DNA of 64,000 bases, from positions 22,846-86,845 of the forward strand of contig NZ_JAMZIK010000015.1 in the NCBI RefSeq assembly GCF_024178315.1. The letters are read 5' to 3'. Under the pieces are notes generated by a model. That model made no database searches. It had not been told where the DNA came from and saw only the letters and a list, made by a program, of their open reading frames with translations. Positions 16,789-24,857 of this stretch are shown piece by piece (the stretch's first letter is position 1; every line of letters starts with the position of its first letter). The translations under genes and the position numbers were made by a program. This DNA is from Siccirubricoccus soli. Its GTDB lineage: Bacteria; Pseudomonadota; Alphaproteobacteria; Acetobacterales; Acetobacteraceae.

Positions 16789-16855
16789 CCCCGGACCCCG
16801 GTCTGAGCCTTGCACCCGACAGGTTGACCCAGCCGACTCACACCGGGGTCCGGGG
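16789..16855. repeat. Perfect 14-base inverted repeat, 39-base spacer
   Basis: CCCCGGACCCCGGT at 16789-16802 is the exact reverse complement of 16842-16855. The right arm ends 22 bases before the ATG of the LacI-family gene. It could form a long hairpin in the leader of that mRNA or mark an old repeat element. Confidence 0.7.
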
Positions 16856-16877
16856 GGTGGCACAGCCGGCGGTGGGG

Positions 16878-17921
16878 ATGCAGCGGGCAGTGCCTTCCAC
16901 CGGGAATTCGGGGGGGGAGCCCCAACTTCCCGCCCTGATGCGCGACGTCGCCCGCGTCGCTCAGGTTTCCACCATGACCGTCTCCCGCGCCCTGAAGACG
17001 CCAGAGCGCGTCTCGCCCGAGGTGCGCGCCCGGGTCGAGGAAGCGGTCCGCGCCGTGGGCTACGTGCCCAACCGCCTCGCCGGCAGCCTGTCCTCCTCCC
17101 GCTCCAGCGTCATCGGCCTCGTGGTGCCGAGCATCGAGAATTCCCTCTTCGCCAGTACCATCCAGGGCATTTCGGACGTGCTGCGGCGGCATGGGCATGA
17201 GCTGATGATCGCCTCCTCCGGCTATGGCGCGGCGGCGGAGGAGGCAGCGATCCGTGCCTTTCTCGGCCAGCGCGTTGCCGGCCTCATCCTGCACGACACG
17301 ACACACACGCCAGAGGCGGTGGCGATGATCCGCCGCGCCGGCATCCCGGTGGTGGAGAACGGCACCCTCACCCGCCAGCCGCTGGACATGGTGGTGAGCT
17401 ATTCCAACCACGATGCGGCGAAGGCGATGACGCAGCACCTGCTGCGGCTGGGCTATCGCCGCATCGGCTTCGTCACCTTGCCGCTAGCGGCAAATGAGCG
17501 CAGCCGGGACCGCCGCCGCGGCTATGAGGCGGCGCTGGAGGAGGCTGGGCTGCCCTATGACCCGCGTCTGGTGCTGGAAGTGCCGCCAGGCCTCGCCGCC
17601 GGGGTGGAGGCGCTGTACCGGCTGCTGGAGGGCGGCGGTGAGCCGGATGCCATCTTCTTCGCCGGCGACGTGCTGGCCATCGGCGCCGCGTTGGAATGCA
17701 CGCGGCGCGGCTGGAAGGTGCCGGAGAAGGTGGCGATCGCGGCCTTCGATAACATCGACCTGCTGGGCCACCTCGTGCCGCCGGTGACCACGCTGCGCCT
17801 GCCGCGGCAGGAGATCGGCCGCCGCAGCGCCGAGGTGCTGCTGGACCGCATCCAGGGCCGCGCGACTGGCCCGCTGGCCATCGACCTGCGCTTCGAGATC
17901 ATCCACCGGGCAAGCACCTGA
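16878..17921 (+). CDS. LacI-family transcriptional regulator, GntR (gluconate repressor)-like
   Basis: A 347-residue repressor. The helix-turn-helix RDVARVAQVSTMTVSRALK is at about 22-40, then the hinge RAVGYVPNRLAGSLSS and a periplasmic-binding-like effector domain (IGLVVPSIENSLFAS onward). GLILHDTTHTP and FDNIDLLGHLVPPVTT resemble E. coli GntR more than LacI or PurR. The ATG at 16878 is chosen; an in-frame ATG at 16938 would start just before the HTH and is also possible. It likely represses the upstream SDR through the TGTTATCGCTAACA site and responds to an aldonate or similar acid (inference). It ends 223 bases before the convergent LysR gene. Confidence 0.88.
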   Translation: MQRAVPSTGNSGGEPQLPALMRDVARVAQVSTMTVSRALKTPERVSPEVRARVEEAVRAVGYVPNRLAGSLSSSRSSVIGLVVPSIENSLFASTIQGISDVLRRHGHELMIASSGYGAAAEEAAIRAFLGQRVAGLILHDTTHTPEAVAMIRRAGIPVVENGTLTRQPLDMVVSYSNHDAAKAMTQHLLRLGYRRIGFVTLPLAANERSRDRRRGYEAALEEAGLPYDPRLVLEVPPGLAAGVEALYRLLEGGGEPDAIFFAGDVLAIGAALECTRRGWKVPEKVAIAAFDNIDLLGHLVPPVTTLRLPRQEIGRRSAEVLLDRIQGRATGPLAIDLRFEIIHRAST

Positions 17922-18144
17922 CCGGCGGGCGGAGCCGCGGCGCAAGCGACGGGGTCATGCGGCGGGGCGGCGGGCCCGGGCGGGCGGCCACGCCCCAGCA
18001 GGCAAGGGAGCGATGCAGAAAAGACGCGGCGACCGCGGCATCCGCCTCCCGCATGGCGATCCGGCCGCCGCATGCGCCGGCGACGGACGCCATCGCAGGC
18101 TTCGGCGGCCCGGCGCACCAGCCAGCCCTGCGCCCACGCCGCCC

Positions 18145-19032
18145 TCAGGCGGCGCGGCCATCGCGGCCGGGCGCCTGCGGCAGCATGTCCATGAGGGCGC
18201 GCAAGGGCGGGCTGGCCTCGCCCGGCCAGACCAAGTGCGTCCGGTTGACGCGCAGCCGGGCCGGCAGCGGATGGCGGCGCACCGTCGCGCCCAGCGCAGC
18301 CTGGTCCAGCACCGAAGCCGGCACGACGGCGATGCCGGTACCGGCCGCGACGCAGGCGACGATGGCGTGGTAGGAGCCGAGCTCCAGGATCCGCCGCGGC
18401 GACGCCCCTCCCGCCGCCAGCCAATCGACCAGGCGCCGGCGATAGGAGCAGCCATGCGGGAAGGCGACCACCGTCCGGTCCCCCAGCTCGGCCGCGCGGC
18501 GGAAGGCGGGGCTGCCCTTGGCGGAGATCAGGACCAGTTCCTCAACAAAGGCGGGCACCGAGGACAGGCTGCCCTTCTCGAAGGGCTCCGAGACGAAGGC
18601 CGCCTCGACCTCGAACCGCTCGAGCTGGCGCAGCAGCGTGCCGGTCGTGCCGGTCTGCAGCTCGATCGCCACCTCCGGGTAGCGGGCGTGGAACGCCGAG
18701 AGGATCGGCGGCAGCCTGGCGCCCGCGGCGCTTTCCAGGGCGCCAAGCCGCAAGGCGCCGCGCACGGCGCCGCTGCGCAGCTCCTGCTCCGCCAGATCAG
18801 CCATCTGCAGCAGCCGCTCCGCATGGCCGAGCAGGACGCGCCCGGCCTCGGTGAGCACCAGGCCGCGGCCCTGCCGGCGGAACAGGCCGACTCCCAGCCG
18901 CTCCTCGAATTGCTTGAGCCGTGTGGTGACGTTGGAGGGCACGCGGTGCAGCCGCTGGGCGGCGCGCGTCACCCCGCCTTCCCGGACGACGCAGCGGAAG
19001 ATGTGGAGGTCGTCCAGATCCATCATTCTCAT
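18145..19032 (-). CDS. LysR-family transcriptional regulator
   Basis: A protein of about 290 residues with the LysR layout: N-terminal winged HTH (VTRAAQRLHRVPSNVTTRLK, LGVGLFRRQGRGLVLTEAG), then the substrate-binding domain. Three ATGs lie together (19032, 19026, 19023); MDLDDLHIF at 19023 or 19026 best matches the family start. It is divergent from the MFS gene across an AT-rich 56-base region holding a consensus promoter for this gene and a T-N11-A dyad, so autoregulation and control of the MFS/Bug/amidohydrolase genes are likely (inference). The effector is not known. Confidence 0.9.
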   Translation of the reverse strand: MRMMDLDDLHIFRCVVREGGVTRAAQRLHRVPSNVTTRLKQFEERLGVGLFRRQGRGLVLTEAGRVLLGHAERLLQMADLAEQELRSGAVRGALRLGALESAAGARLPPILSAFHARYPEVAIELQTGTTGTLLRQLERFEVEAAFVSEPFEKGSLSSVPAFVEELVLISAKGSPAFRRAAELGDRTVVAFPHGCSYRRRLVDWLAAGGASPRRILELGSYHAIVACVAAGTGIAVVPASVLDQAALGATVRRHPLPARLRVNRTHLVWPGEASPPLRALMDMLPQAPGRDGRAA

Positions 19033-19041
19033 TCAGAGAAT
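19025..19041. promoter_or_regulatory. LysR-type dyad (T-N11-A)
   Basis: ATTCTC and GAGAAT flank five bases. The core TCTCATTCAGAGA fits the T-N11-A rule of LysR boxes. It overlaps the start region of the lysR gene and abuts its -10 element, the place expected for autorepression. Confidence 0.5.
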
Positions 19042-19068
19042 TATATGTTCCAATAATTCAGTATTCAA
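19040..19068 (-). promoter_or_regulatory. Sigma-70-like promoter of the LysR gene
   Basis: Read on the minus strand: TTGAAT (19068-19063), a 17-base spacer and a perfect TATAAT (19045-19040). Transcription would start about 19033, so the message would be nearly leaderless. The AT-rich block stands out sharply from its GC-rich surroundings. Confidence 0.6.
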
Positions 19069-19088
19069 CAAGACCGCGCGGGTGTCCC

Positions 19089-20303
19089 ATGTCGCCCGCC
19101 ATGGATACCCACCATCCTTCCGCCTATCGCCTGACGACCGCGCGCCTCATCGGCAGCGGCATCCTTGCCCTTGCCGTCGCCATGGGCGTCGGCCGCTTCG
19201 CCTTCACCCCGCTGCTGCCGCTGATGCTGCGCGACGGCACCCTGGACGCCGCGACCGGCGCCGAATGGGCAGCCACGAACTACACCGGCTACCTCCTCGG
19301 CGCCCTGACCGCGCCGTGGTTCGGCGGCGACCCGCGGCGCGGCCTGCGCCTGGCCCTGGCCGGGGTGGCCCTGACGACGCTGGCCGTCGCTGGGCTCGAC
19401 GGCCCCATGGCGGCGCCGCTCGGCGCGGCACTGCGCGCGGCGGCGGGCGTCTGCAGCGCCTGGGCGCTGGTCTGCGCCAGCGCCTGGTGCCTGGCGGAGC
19501 TCGCCCGGCACCAGGCCGCCCGGCTCGGCGCCTGGGTCTATACCGGGGTCGGCCTGGGCATTGCACTGGCCGGCGGGCTGGCCTGGCTGGGCGGGCAGCA
19601 GCCTGCCCGGTGGCTGTGGCTGGAGCTGGGGCTGGCCGCCGCTTTCGGCGCGGTGCTGGTGGGGCTGGCCGCGCCGCGGGGCGCGGCGGCCCCGGTGCCG
19701 CGCCCCCTTTCCGCCCCTGCGGCCGGCCCGCGCCGCCATTCGCCGATGTTCGTGCTGAGCTACGGCATCTTCGGCTTCGGCTACATCGTGCCGGCCACCT
19801 TCCTGCCCGCCATGGCCCGGCAGCAGGTGCCGGACCCGCTCGTTTTCGGCCTCACCTGGCCGCTCTTCGGGCTGGCGGCGGCCGTTTCGGTCGGCGCCGC
19901 GGCACGCTGGCTTCCGGCCTGGCCGCGCCGGCGCGTCTGGGCGCTGGCGCATGGCGCCATGGCGCTCGGCACGGCGATCACGCTGGTGTCGCAGAGCCTC
20001 TGGGCCCTGGCCGCCGCCGCCGTGCTGGTCGGCGGGACCTTCATGGTCGCGACCATGGCCGGCCTGCAATTGGCGCGCGAGCAGTTTCCGGCCAACCCGA
20101 CGCCGCTGCTGGCGCGGATGACCGTCGCCTTCGCGGCGGGGCAGATCGCGGGCCCGGTGCTGGTGCGCGCCATCGGCAGCGCCGGCTGGGCCGGCCTAGA
20201 CGCCCTGGCCTGGGCGAATGCCCTGGCCACGCTGCTGCTGATGCTGACGGCGGCCTGGCTGTGGCGAGGGGGCGAGGTCCCTGGTCATGCCAAGGGCCGT
20301 TGA
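19089..20303 (+). CDS. MFS transporter, YbfB/YjiJ type
   Basis: A 404-residue, 12-helix major facilitator. The N-terminal GVGRFAFTPLLPLMLRDG followed by EWAATNYTGYLLGAL is the mark of the YbfB/YjiJ family of uncharacterised sugar- or drug-like MFS proteins. FGYIVPATFLPAMAR in the second half is also typical. The start may be 19089 or the ATG at 19101; neither has a clear SD. It is divergent from the LysR regulator and 231 bases upstream of the Bug-amidohydrolase pair on the same strand. It could export a product or import the substrate of that pair (inference). Confidence 0.85.
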   Translation: MSPAMDTHHPSAYRLTTARLIGSGILALAVAMGVGRFAFTPLLPLMLRDGTLDAATGAEWAATNYTGYLLGALTAPWFGGDPRRGLRLALAGVALTTLAVAGLDGPMAAPLGAALRAAAGVCSAWALVCASAWCLAELARHQAARLGAWVYTGVGLGIALAGGLAWLGGQQPARWLWLELGLAAAFGAVLVGLAAPRGAAAPVPRPLSAPAAGPRRHSPMFVLSYGIFGFGYIVPATFLPAMARQQVPDPLVFGLTWPLFGLAAAVSVGAAARWLPAWPRRRVWALAHGAMALGTAITLVSQSLWALAAAAVLVGGTFMVATMAGLQLAREQFPANPTPLLARMTVAFAAGQIAGPVLVRAIGSAGWAGLDALAWANALATLLLMLTAAWLWRGGEVPGHAKGR

Positions 20304-20534
20304 TCGGTCGCGACCGGCTGCCCCTCGGCCGCCGGGCGGGTCACTCCGCGGCCCCGCACCGGTCGAAGGCCACCGGTAGGCGAGGACCGGCCGGCATCGC
20401 CGGGAAGGTGCGGCGCCTGGCCCGGATTGTCCCTAGGATGACCTTCGGCGCATACTCGGCGGCACAAGGAAGAACGGCACCGGCCAGCCGCGCCCCCGTG
20501 GCGCGGGCGGGCGACCCGGCGGAGGAAACGGACC

Positions 20535-21503
20535 ATGATGCAGCGTCGCCACCTGCTGGGCGCGGCTGGCCTTCTTGCGGCGCCGGCCGTGGCATGGGCG
20601 CAGGTCTGGCCCACGCGGCCGGTGACGCTGCTCGTCCCCTGGGCGGCGGGCGGCGGGGCCGACACGGTGACCCGCATCTTCGCCCAGGGGCTGGAGCGGG
20701 AGCTGGGCCAGCCGGTGAACATCGTGAACCGCACCGGCGGAAACGGCATCACCGGCCATGCCGCCATCGCCCATGCGGCGGCGGATGGCTACACCATCGG
20801 CACCGGCACATCGGAATTCGTCAATTTCCGGACCCTCGGCCTCGCCGATTTCGGACCCGAGACTCTGGACCTGCTGTCGCGTCTGGCCACCATCCCGGCC
20901 GGCGTCACGGTGCAGGCGCAGGGGCCGTGGCGCGATTTCGCGGGCTTCGCCGCGGCGTTGCGGGAGGCCCGGCGCGGGCAGATCACCGGCTCCGGCGTCG
21001 GCACCGGCGGCTCCTGGCACCTGGCCGCCGCCGGCATGTGCCGTGCGCTCGGCCTGGAGGCCGACCGCATCCGCTGGATCCCGAGCAATGGCGGCGCCCC
21101 CGCGTTGCAGGACCTGGTCGCGGGCGGCATCGGCGTCTTCACCGGCTCGCCGATCGAGGCGCAATCCCTGGCCGCGGCCGGGCGGGTGCGGGTGCTGGCC
21201 ATCATGGGGGAGGCGCGGCTCTCGACCATGCCGGAGGTGCCGACGATGCGCGAGGCGGGCCTCGCCTGGAGCTACGCCAACTGGTTCTCCCTCGTCGCAC
21301 CGCGCGGCATCCCGGCGCCGGTGCGCACGGCGCTGCTGGCCGCCGCCGCCCGCGCCCATGCCCGGGCCGAGGTGCAGGAGCAGATGCGGGCCCGCGGCAT
21401 CGTCCCGGTCTGGGACGGGCCGGAGGCCTTCGCCGGCTTCGTCGCGGGCTTCGGCGAGACCTCGACGGCGCTGTTGCGCGAGCTGGGCCTGGCGCGGGCG
21501 TGA
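20535..21503 (+). CDS. Bug/TctC-family periplasmic binding protein
   Basis: A 322-residue TTT binding protein. The leader MMQRRHLLGAAGLLAAPAVAWA and mature start VWPTRPVTLLVPWAAGGGAD are typical, with IVNRTGGNGITGHAAI after. A GGAGGAAAC ribosome site (20521-20529) supports the ATG at 20535. Its TGA overlaps the GTG start of an amidohydrolase (GTGA), so binding protein and enzyme are made in fixed ratio. No TctA/TctB is nearby. The ligand is probably the substrate of the coupled hydrolase, a carboxylated lactone or similar (inference). Confidence 0.92.
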   Translation: MMQRRHLLGAAGLLAAPAVAWAQVWPTRPVTLLVPWAAGGGADTVTRIFAQGLERELGQPVNIVNRTGGNGITGHAAIAHAAADGYTIGTGTSEFVNFRTLGLADFGPETLDLLSRLATIPAGVTVQAQGPWRDFAGFAAALREARRGQITGSGVGTGGSWHLAAAGMCRALGLEADRIRWIPSNGGAPALQDLVAGGIGVFTGSPIEAQSLAAAGRVRVLAIMGEARLSTMPEVPTMREAGLAWSYANWFSLVAPRGIPAPVRTALLAAAARAHARAEVQEQMRARGIVPVWDGPEAFAGFVAGFGETSTALLRELGLARA

Positions 21504-22462
21504 GCGGCGCGGCGGTGGCGGCCGACCTGCCGGTCATCGACGCCCATCACCATTTCTGGGATCTCGGCCGCAACCCGCATCCCTGGCTGCGCGACCTGCC
21601 GATGATCCCCTTCCGCTATGGCGACTACTCGGCGCTGCGCGGCCGCAACTTCCTGCCGGAGGATTACGACGCGGCGGCGGCAGGTGTGCCGGTGGTGGCG
21701 ACCGTGACCATGGAAGGCGAATGGGACCCCGCCGACCCGCTCGGCGAGGCGCGCTGGATGACGGAACTCGCCGCCCGCACCGGCAGGCCGGCGGCGCATG
21801 TGGCGCAGGCCTGGCTGGACCGCGAGGATCTGGGTGAGGTGCTGCGGGGGCTGGCGCGACTGCCGCTGGTGAAGGGGGTGCGGCACAAGCCCCGCGCCGC
21901 CGCCAGCCCGGCGGAGGCGGAGCGCGGCGCCCCCGGCTCCATGGGCGACCGACGCTGGCGGGCGGGTTATGCCCGGCTGGCGGAGCATGGGCTGCATTTC
22001 GAGCTGCAGACACCATGGTGGCATCTGGAGGAGGCGCTGGACCTCGTCGCCGCTTACCCCGAGACGAAGCTGGTGCTGAACCATACCGGCCTGCCGTCCG
22101 ACCGCAGCCCGGTGGGCCTCGCCGGCTGGCGCGCCGCCATGCAGCGCCTGGCGGCGGCGCCACAGGTCAGCGTGAAGATCTCCGGCCTCGGCCTGCGCGG
22201 GCAGCCCTGGCGGGCGGAGGACAATGCCGGGATCATCCGCGAGACGATCGAGATCTTCGGCTGGCAGCGCTGCCTGTTCGCGTCGAATTTCCCGGTGGAC
22301 GGGCTCTGCGGCGACTTCCGCACAATCTATGCCGGCTTCGCCACGGCGGTCGCCCACCTGCCCTGGGCGCAGCTTGCGGCGCTGTTCCACGACAATGCGG
22401 TGCGGCTCTATCGCCTGGACCGCGCCTGCCTCGTGCCGGCTCAGGCTGCCGGGCCAGGATAG
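21500..22462 (+). CDS. Amidohydrolase family protein, L-fucono-lactonase/LigI-like
   Basis: A 320-residue Amidohydrolase_2 member starting from the GTG at 21500, which overlaps the Bug stop. Metal ligands are seen in VIDAHHHFWD (about 15-19) and LVLNHTGLP. The late catalytic Asp of the family would lie in FASNFPVDG, where the usual GSDWP is changed to SNFPVD, as in the COG3618 lactonase group. KGVRHKPRAA also fits that group. It acts in the cytoplasm. The frame is open far upstream through the MFS gene in another phase; those parts are not coding. Confidence 0.85.
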   Translation: MSGAAVAADLPVIDAHHHFWDLGRNPHPWLRDLPMIPFRYGDYSALRGRNFLPEDYDAAAAGVPVVATVTMEGEWDPADPLGEARWMTELAARTGRPAAHVAQAWLDREDLGEVLRGLARLPLVKGVRHKPRAAASPAEAERGAPGSMGDRRWRAGYARLAEHGLHFELQTPWWHLEEALDLVAAYPETKLVLNHTGLPSDRSPVGLAGWRAAMQRLAAAPQVSVKISGLGLRGQPWRAEDNAGIIRETIEIFGWQRCLFASNFPVDGLCGDFRTIYAGFATAVAHLPWAQLAALFHDNAVRLYRLDRACLVPAQAAGPG

Positions 22463-22572
22463 CGGCGCGCCTGATCGGCGTGGTCGTGACGGGCAGCGCA
22501 GGCCGCCCGGCGGCCTGCCGTCCTGGCAGCTGGCAGACGTGCGGCCACGCCCCGTCCGGAACGGTGCCGGCC

Positions 22573-22677
22573 TAGAGCGTTTTCGGTTTACAGGCGTTCA
22601 CCGACAACGCTCTACGCCTTTGTTTGCAGAGCAGATTCACGCCTTCGGGCGATGCCGCCCTACGGCGATCTGCTCTA
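22573..22677. repeat. Two adjacent palindromic repeat elements
   Basis: Element 1: TAGAGCGTT (22573-22581) pairs with AACGCTCTA (22606-22614). Element 2: AGAGCAGAT (22628-22636) pairs with ATCTGCTCT (22668-22676). Both arms begin with AGAGC, recalling dispersed intergenic AGAGC-type palindromes of alphaproteobacteria. Element 2 overlaps the stop codon of the small gene on the minus strand and may act in 3' end formation. The 110 bases before it (22463-22572) hold nothing recognisable. Confidence 0.75.
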
Positions 22678-22881
22678 GGCCCCGCGGTCCTTGCCCTTGT
22701 TCTCGCCGGGTTTTGCCCGCTGCTGCTCGCCCTGATGGCTTCTGCCGCTTGTCTCCGGCATATGCGCGCCGCCGGAGCGGCCCGCCTCGTCGCTCATCCG
22801 CCGCCCCCCGGCGGGCTGCCCGGGGCTGGTCTGGCCACGACCCATCTTGCCCTGCTGGCTCTGGCCCTTGTCCTTGCTCAT
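22675..22881 (-). CDS. Small hydrophilic protein of unknown function
   Basis: A 68-residue protein beginning MSKDKGQSQQGKMGRGQT. It is almost free of hydrophobic residues, rich in Gly, Gln, Lys, Arg and Ser, and has low-complexity character. A GGAG (minus strand) about eight bases before the ATG at 22881 supports the start, and the stop lies inside a palindromic repeat. It resembles short disordered stress-type proteins, but no named family is recognised. The opposite strand is also open here, yet its product is a hydrophobic shadow without an SD. Confidence 0.5.
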   Translation of the reverse strand: MSKDKGQSQQGKMGRGQTSPGQPAGGRRMSDEAGRSGGAHMPETSGRSHQGEQQRAKPGENKGKDRGA

Positions 22882-22957
22882 GCGACGCTCCGCTTCCCTC
22901 TGGCTGCCGAACGGCGCGGGAGAGCGCGCGTATGCGTCCGGCGGCACCGGCGCCCGG

Positions 22958-23533
22958 TCACATTCCCCGGCGTGGCGGGAACGTCGCCTGCGCACTCGGC
23001 GAGGGTCGGGCCGCGGCAGGCCCGGCGCCGGGCGAGGCGCCGTGCTGCGGCTGAAACGGTGAGGCGTCCGGCTCCTGACCGGTGAAACCGAGGCGGCACA
23101 GGGCGGCGATCGACCGCTCGGCCGAAAGGTGATGGATGAAGATGCCGCCCTTGCGCTCCCAGCCCTCGCGCGTGGCCAAGCGATCATCCACCAGTACATG
23201 GCCGGCGCCTGACCATTTCGGCTTCTCCCGCGTCATGCAGGTGACCACCGGCACATGCGCGCCCAGCATGCGGGCGACCCAGCGCCGCTTCTGCCCGGGT
23301 GCCCAGGCGCCGTGCGGCAGGCCGGTGAGGATGGTGGGATGGTGGGGCTGGCAGAAGCGCCAGAGCGCCTCGGCATCTTCCATGAAGGCCAGGGTCTCGA
23401 AGAAGCGCGGAGCGCGGGCGAGAGCAGCCCACATGACCTTCAGCGGCAGTTCCTCCGGCCGCTTGCCGGTCACCTCCCGCACGCCGCGGTCGAAATCGCT
23501 CAGCACGCCGTCGAGATCGAGGAACAGCCTCAT
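22958..23533 (-). CDS. HAD-superfamily 5'-nucleotidase-like protein
   Basis: A 191-residue HAD-type phosphatase. Motif I is LFLDLDGVLSDFDRG with Asp6 (nucleophile) and Asp8. ILTGLPHGAWAPGQKRRWV holds the Thr/Lys region and GHVLVDDRLATREGW the acidic metal motif. The pattern resembles the mitochondrial/cytosolic deoxyribonucleotidase (NT5C) group. The ATG at 23533 is used because the extension upstream is Arg-rich and lacks family similarity. The C-terminal 35 residues are Pro/Ala-rich and probably unstructured. The substrate is not certain. Confidence 0.75.
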   Translation of the reverse strand: MRLFLDLDGVLSDFDRGVREVTGKRPEELPLKVMWAALARAPRFFETLAFMEDAEALWRFCQPHHPTILTGLPHGAWAPGQKRRWVARMLGAHVPVVTCMTREKPKWSGAGHVLVDDRLATREGWERKGGIFIHHLSAERSIAALCRLGFTGQEPDASPFQPQHGASPGAGPAAARPSPSAQATFPPRRGM

Positions 23534-23856
23534 CGCCCCGCCTTCCGCCTTGGGCCCGCCGATACGGGCCGAAGTCTCCATGCGCTGCGCGTAACGCGGC
23601 ACACGCCGGATTGCCGCAGCCCAGGAGCACGACCGATGGCGCCCGGCTACAGACCGGCTTTCGCCACACATCGGCCGGCAAGGCCCGGCCCTTCGCGCGG
23701 CCCGACGCGGCCGGGACATTCCGGCTACACCTCGCTCTTCGCCGCAAAATCGCCGGTAAAACTTTGCATTGACCGGCCGAGCGCACGACGACTAGCGTCC
23801 GCCCCAAGGACGATCGCGGGACATAGCATCACCGCGACCTGGGAGGACGACGCCGA
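23534..23856. other. Gene-free leader of the oligopeptide ABC operon
   Basis: 323 bases between the HAD gene and the leader ORF of the ABC operon. The only signal is a possible promoter at 23769-23798. No tRNA, no terminator and no convincing ORF are seen. Confidence 0.5.
23769..23798 (+). promoter_or_regulatory. Probable promoter of the ABC permease operon
   Basis: TTGACC (23769-23774), an 18-base spacer and TAGCGT (23793-23798). The -35 matches five of six consensus bases and the -10 three. It lies about 55 bases before the leader ORF start. Confidence 0.4.
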
Positions 23857-23901
23857 ATGGCGCAGGACGAGCTCGGCCCAGCCCTGTCCGGAACAGGCTG
23901 A
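23857..23901 (+). CDS. Short leader ORF coupled to the ABC permease gene
   Basis: ATG at 23857 opens a 14-codon frame (MAQDELGPALSGTG) whose TGA shares its A with the ATG of the permease gene. A GGGAGGA site lies 10 bases before it, whereas the permease ATG itself has no SD. This suggests that ribosomes reach the permease by termination-reinitiation. The peptide itself shows no homology signal and may have no function beyond coupling. Confidence 0.4.
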   Translation: MAQDELGPALSGTG

Positions 23902-24857
23902 TGGCCTCCTACATCCTCCGGCGGCTGCTGTTCGGCGCGCTGACCGTCCTCGGCGTGTCCATCGTCGTGTTCGTCATCATGCGCATCCTGCCCGGCGATC
24001 CGCTGATCGCCATCTTCGGCGCCGATGGCTATACGCGGCTGAGTGAGGAGCAGCGCGCCCATTTCATGTCCGAGCTCGGGCTCAGCGACCCGCTGCCGGT
24101 GCAATACCTGCGCTGGGTCATGGACATCCTGCGCGGCGATCTCGGCCATTCCTTCTTCCGTTCCGAGAGCGTGGCCGAGATGATCCTGCGGCGCGGCCCG
24201 CTGACCGCGCAGATCGCCTTTCTTTCGGTTGTGCTGTCCTGGGTGGTCGGCATCCCGGTCGCCATCATCAGCGCGCTGCGGCCCAACAGCCTGGGCGACA
24301 ACATCGCCCGCTTCCTCAGCATCCTGTTCCTTGCCGTGCCGGGCTTCTGGCTGGGCATGCTGGTGGTGCTCGGCCTGCTCTTCGCCTTCGGCTATCGCGC
24401 GCCGCTGACCGGCGCCTCGCTGCTGAGCGATCCCTGGACCACCCTGCAGATGATCATCGGCCCGGCCGTGGTGCTCGGGCTCGGCCAGGCCGCCTATATC
24501 AGCCGCATGGCACGCTCCAGCCTGCTGGAGGTGATCCGCGAGGACTATGTGCGCACCGCCAGGGCCAAGGGGCTGAACGGCCGCGCCGTCATCAGCCTGC
24601 ATGCGCTGCCGAACGCGCTGCTGCCGGTCATCACCCTGTCCGGCGTGCTGCTCGGCTTCGTGCTTGCCGGCTCCATCCCGGTGGAGCGCGCCTTCGGCAC
24701 GCCGGGGCTGGGCTCCGCCATGTTCGCCGCGGTCAGCGAGCGCGACATCTTCGTCATGCAGAACCTGGTCTTTCTCTACGCCATCGTCTTCGTCGCGCTG
24801 AACATCGTGATCGACATCCTGATCGCCTGGCTCGACCCGAGGATCCGCTTCCGATGA
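23901..24857 (+). CDS. ABC transporter permease, DppB/OppB type
   Basis: A 318-residue inner-membrane permease of the peptide/nickel importer family. The start MASYILRRLLFGALTVLGVS and RILPGDP are typical of DppB/OppB. The EAA loop that contacts the ATPase is EDYVRTARAKGLNGRAV (about 213-229). About six helices are visible. It overlaps the next permease by 4 bases (ATGA). With the convergent ATPases and the divergent binding protein downstream it forms a full importer for peptides or similar compounds. Confidence 0.93.
   Translation: MASYILRRLLFGALTVLGVSIVVFVIMRILPGDPLIAIFGADGYTRLSEEQRAHFMSELGLSDPLPVQYLRWVMDILRGDLGHSFFRSESVAEMILRRGPLTAQIAFLSVVLSWVVGIPVAIISALRPNSLGDNIARFLSILFLAVPGFWLGMLVVLGLLFAFGYRAPLTGASLLSDPWTTLQMIIGPAVVLGLGQAAYISRMARSSLLEVIREDYVRTARAKGLNGRAVISLHALPNALLPVITLSGVLLGFVLAGSIPVERAFGTPGLGSAMFAAVSERDIFVMQNLVFLYAIVFVALNIVIDILIAWLDPRIRFR

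Noticed and set aside
18851..21499. Long plus-strand frame continuing into the amidohydrolase
   Set aside because: Upstream of the GTG at 21500 it runs out of phase through the LysR, MFS and Bug genes and has shadow composition. Only the part from 21500 shows family motifs.
22624..23085. Plus-strand frame with hydrophobic product opposite the small hydrophilic gene
   Set aside because: It starts with TTG inside a palindromic repeat, has no SD, and its hydrophobic stretch is the complement of a Lys/Gln-rich code.
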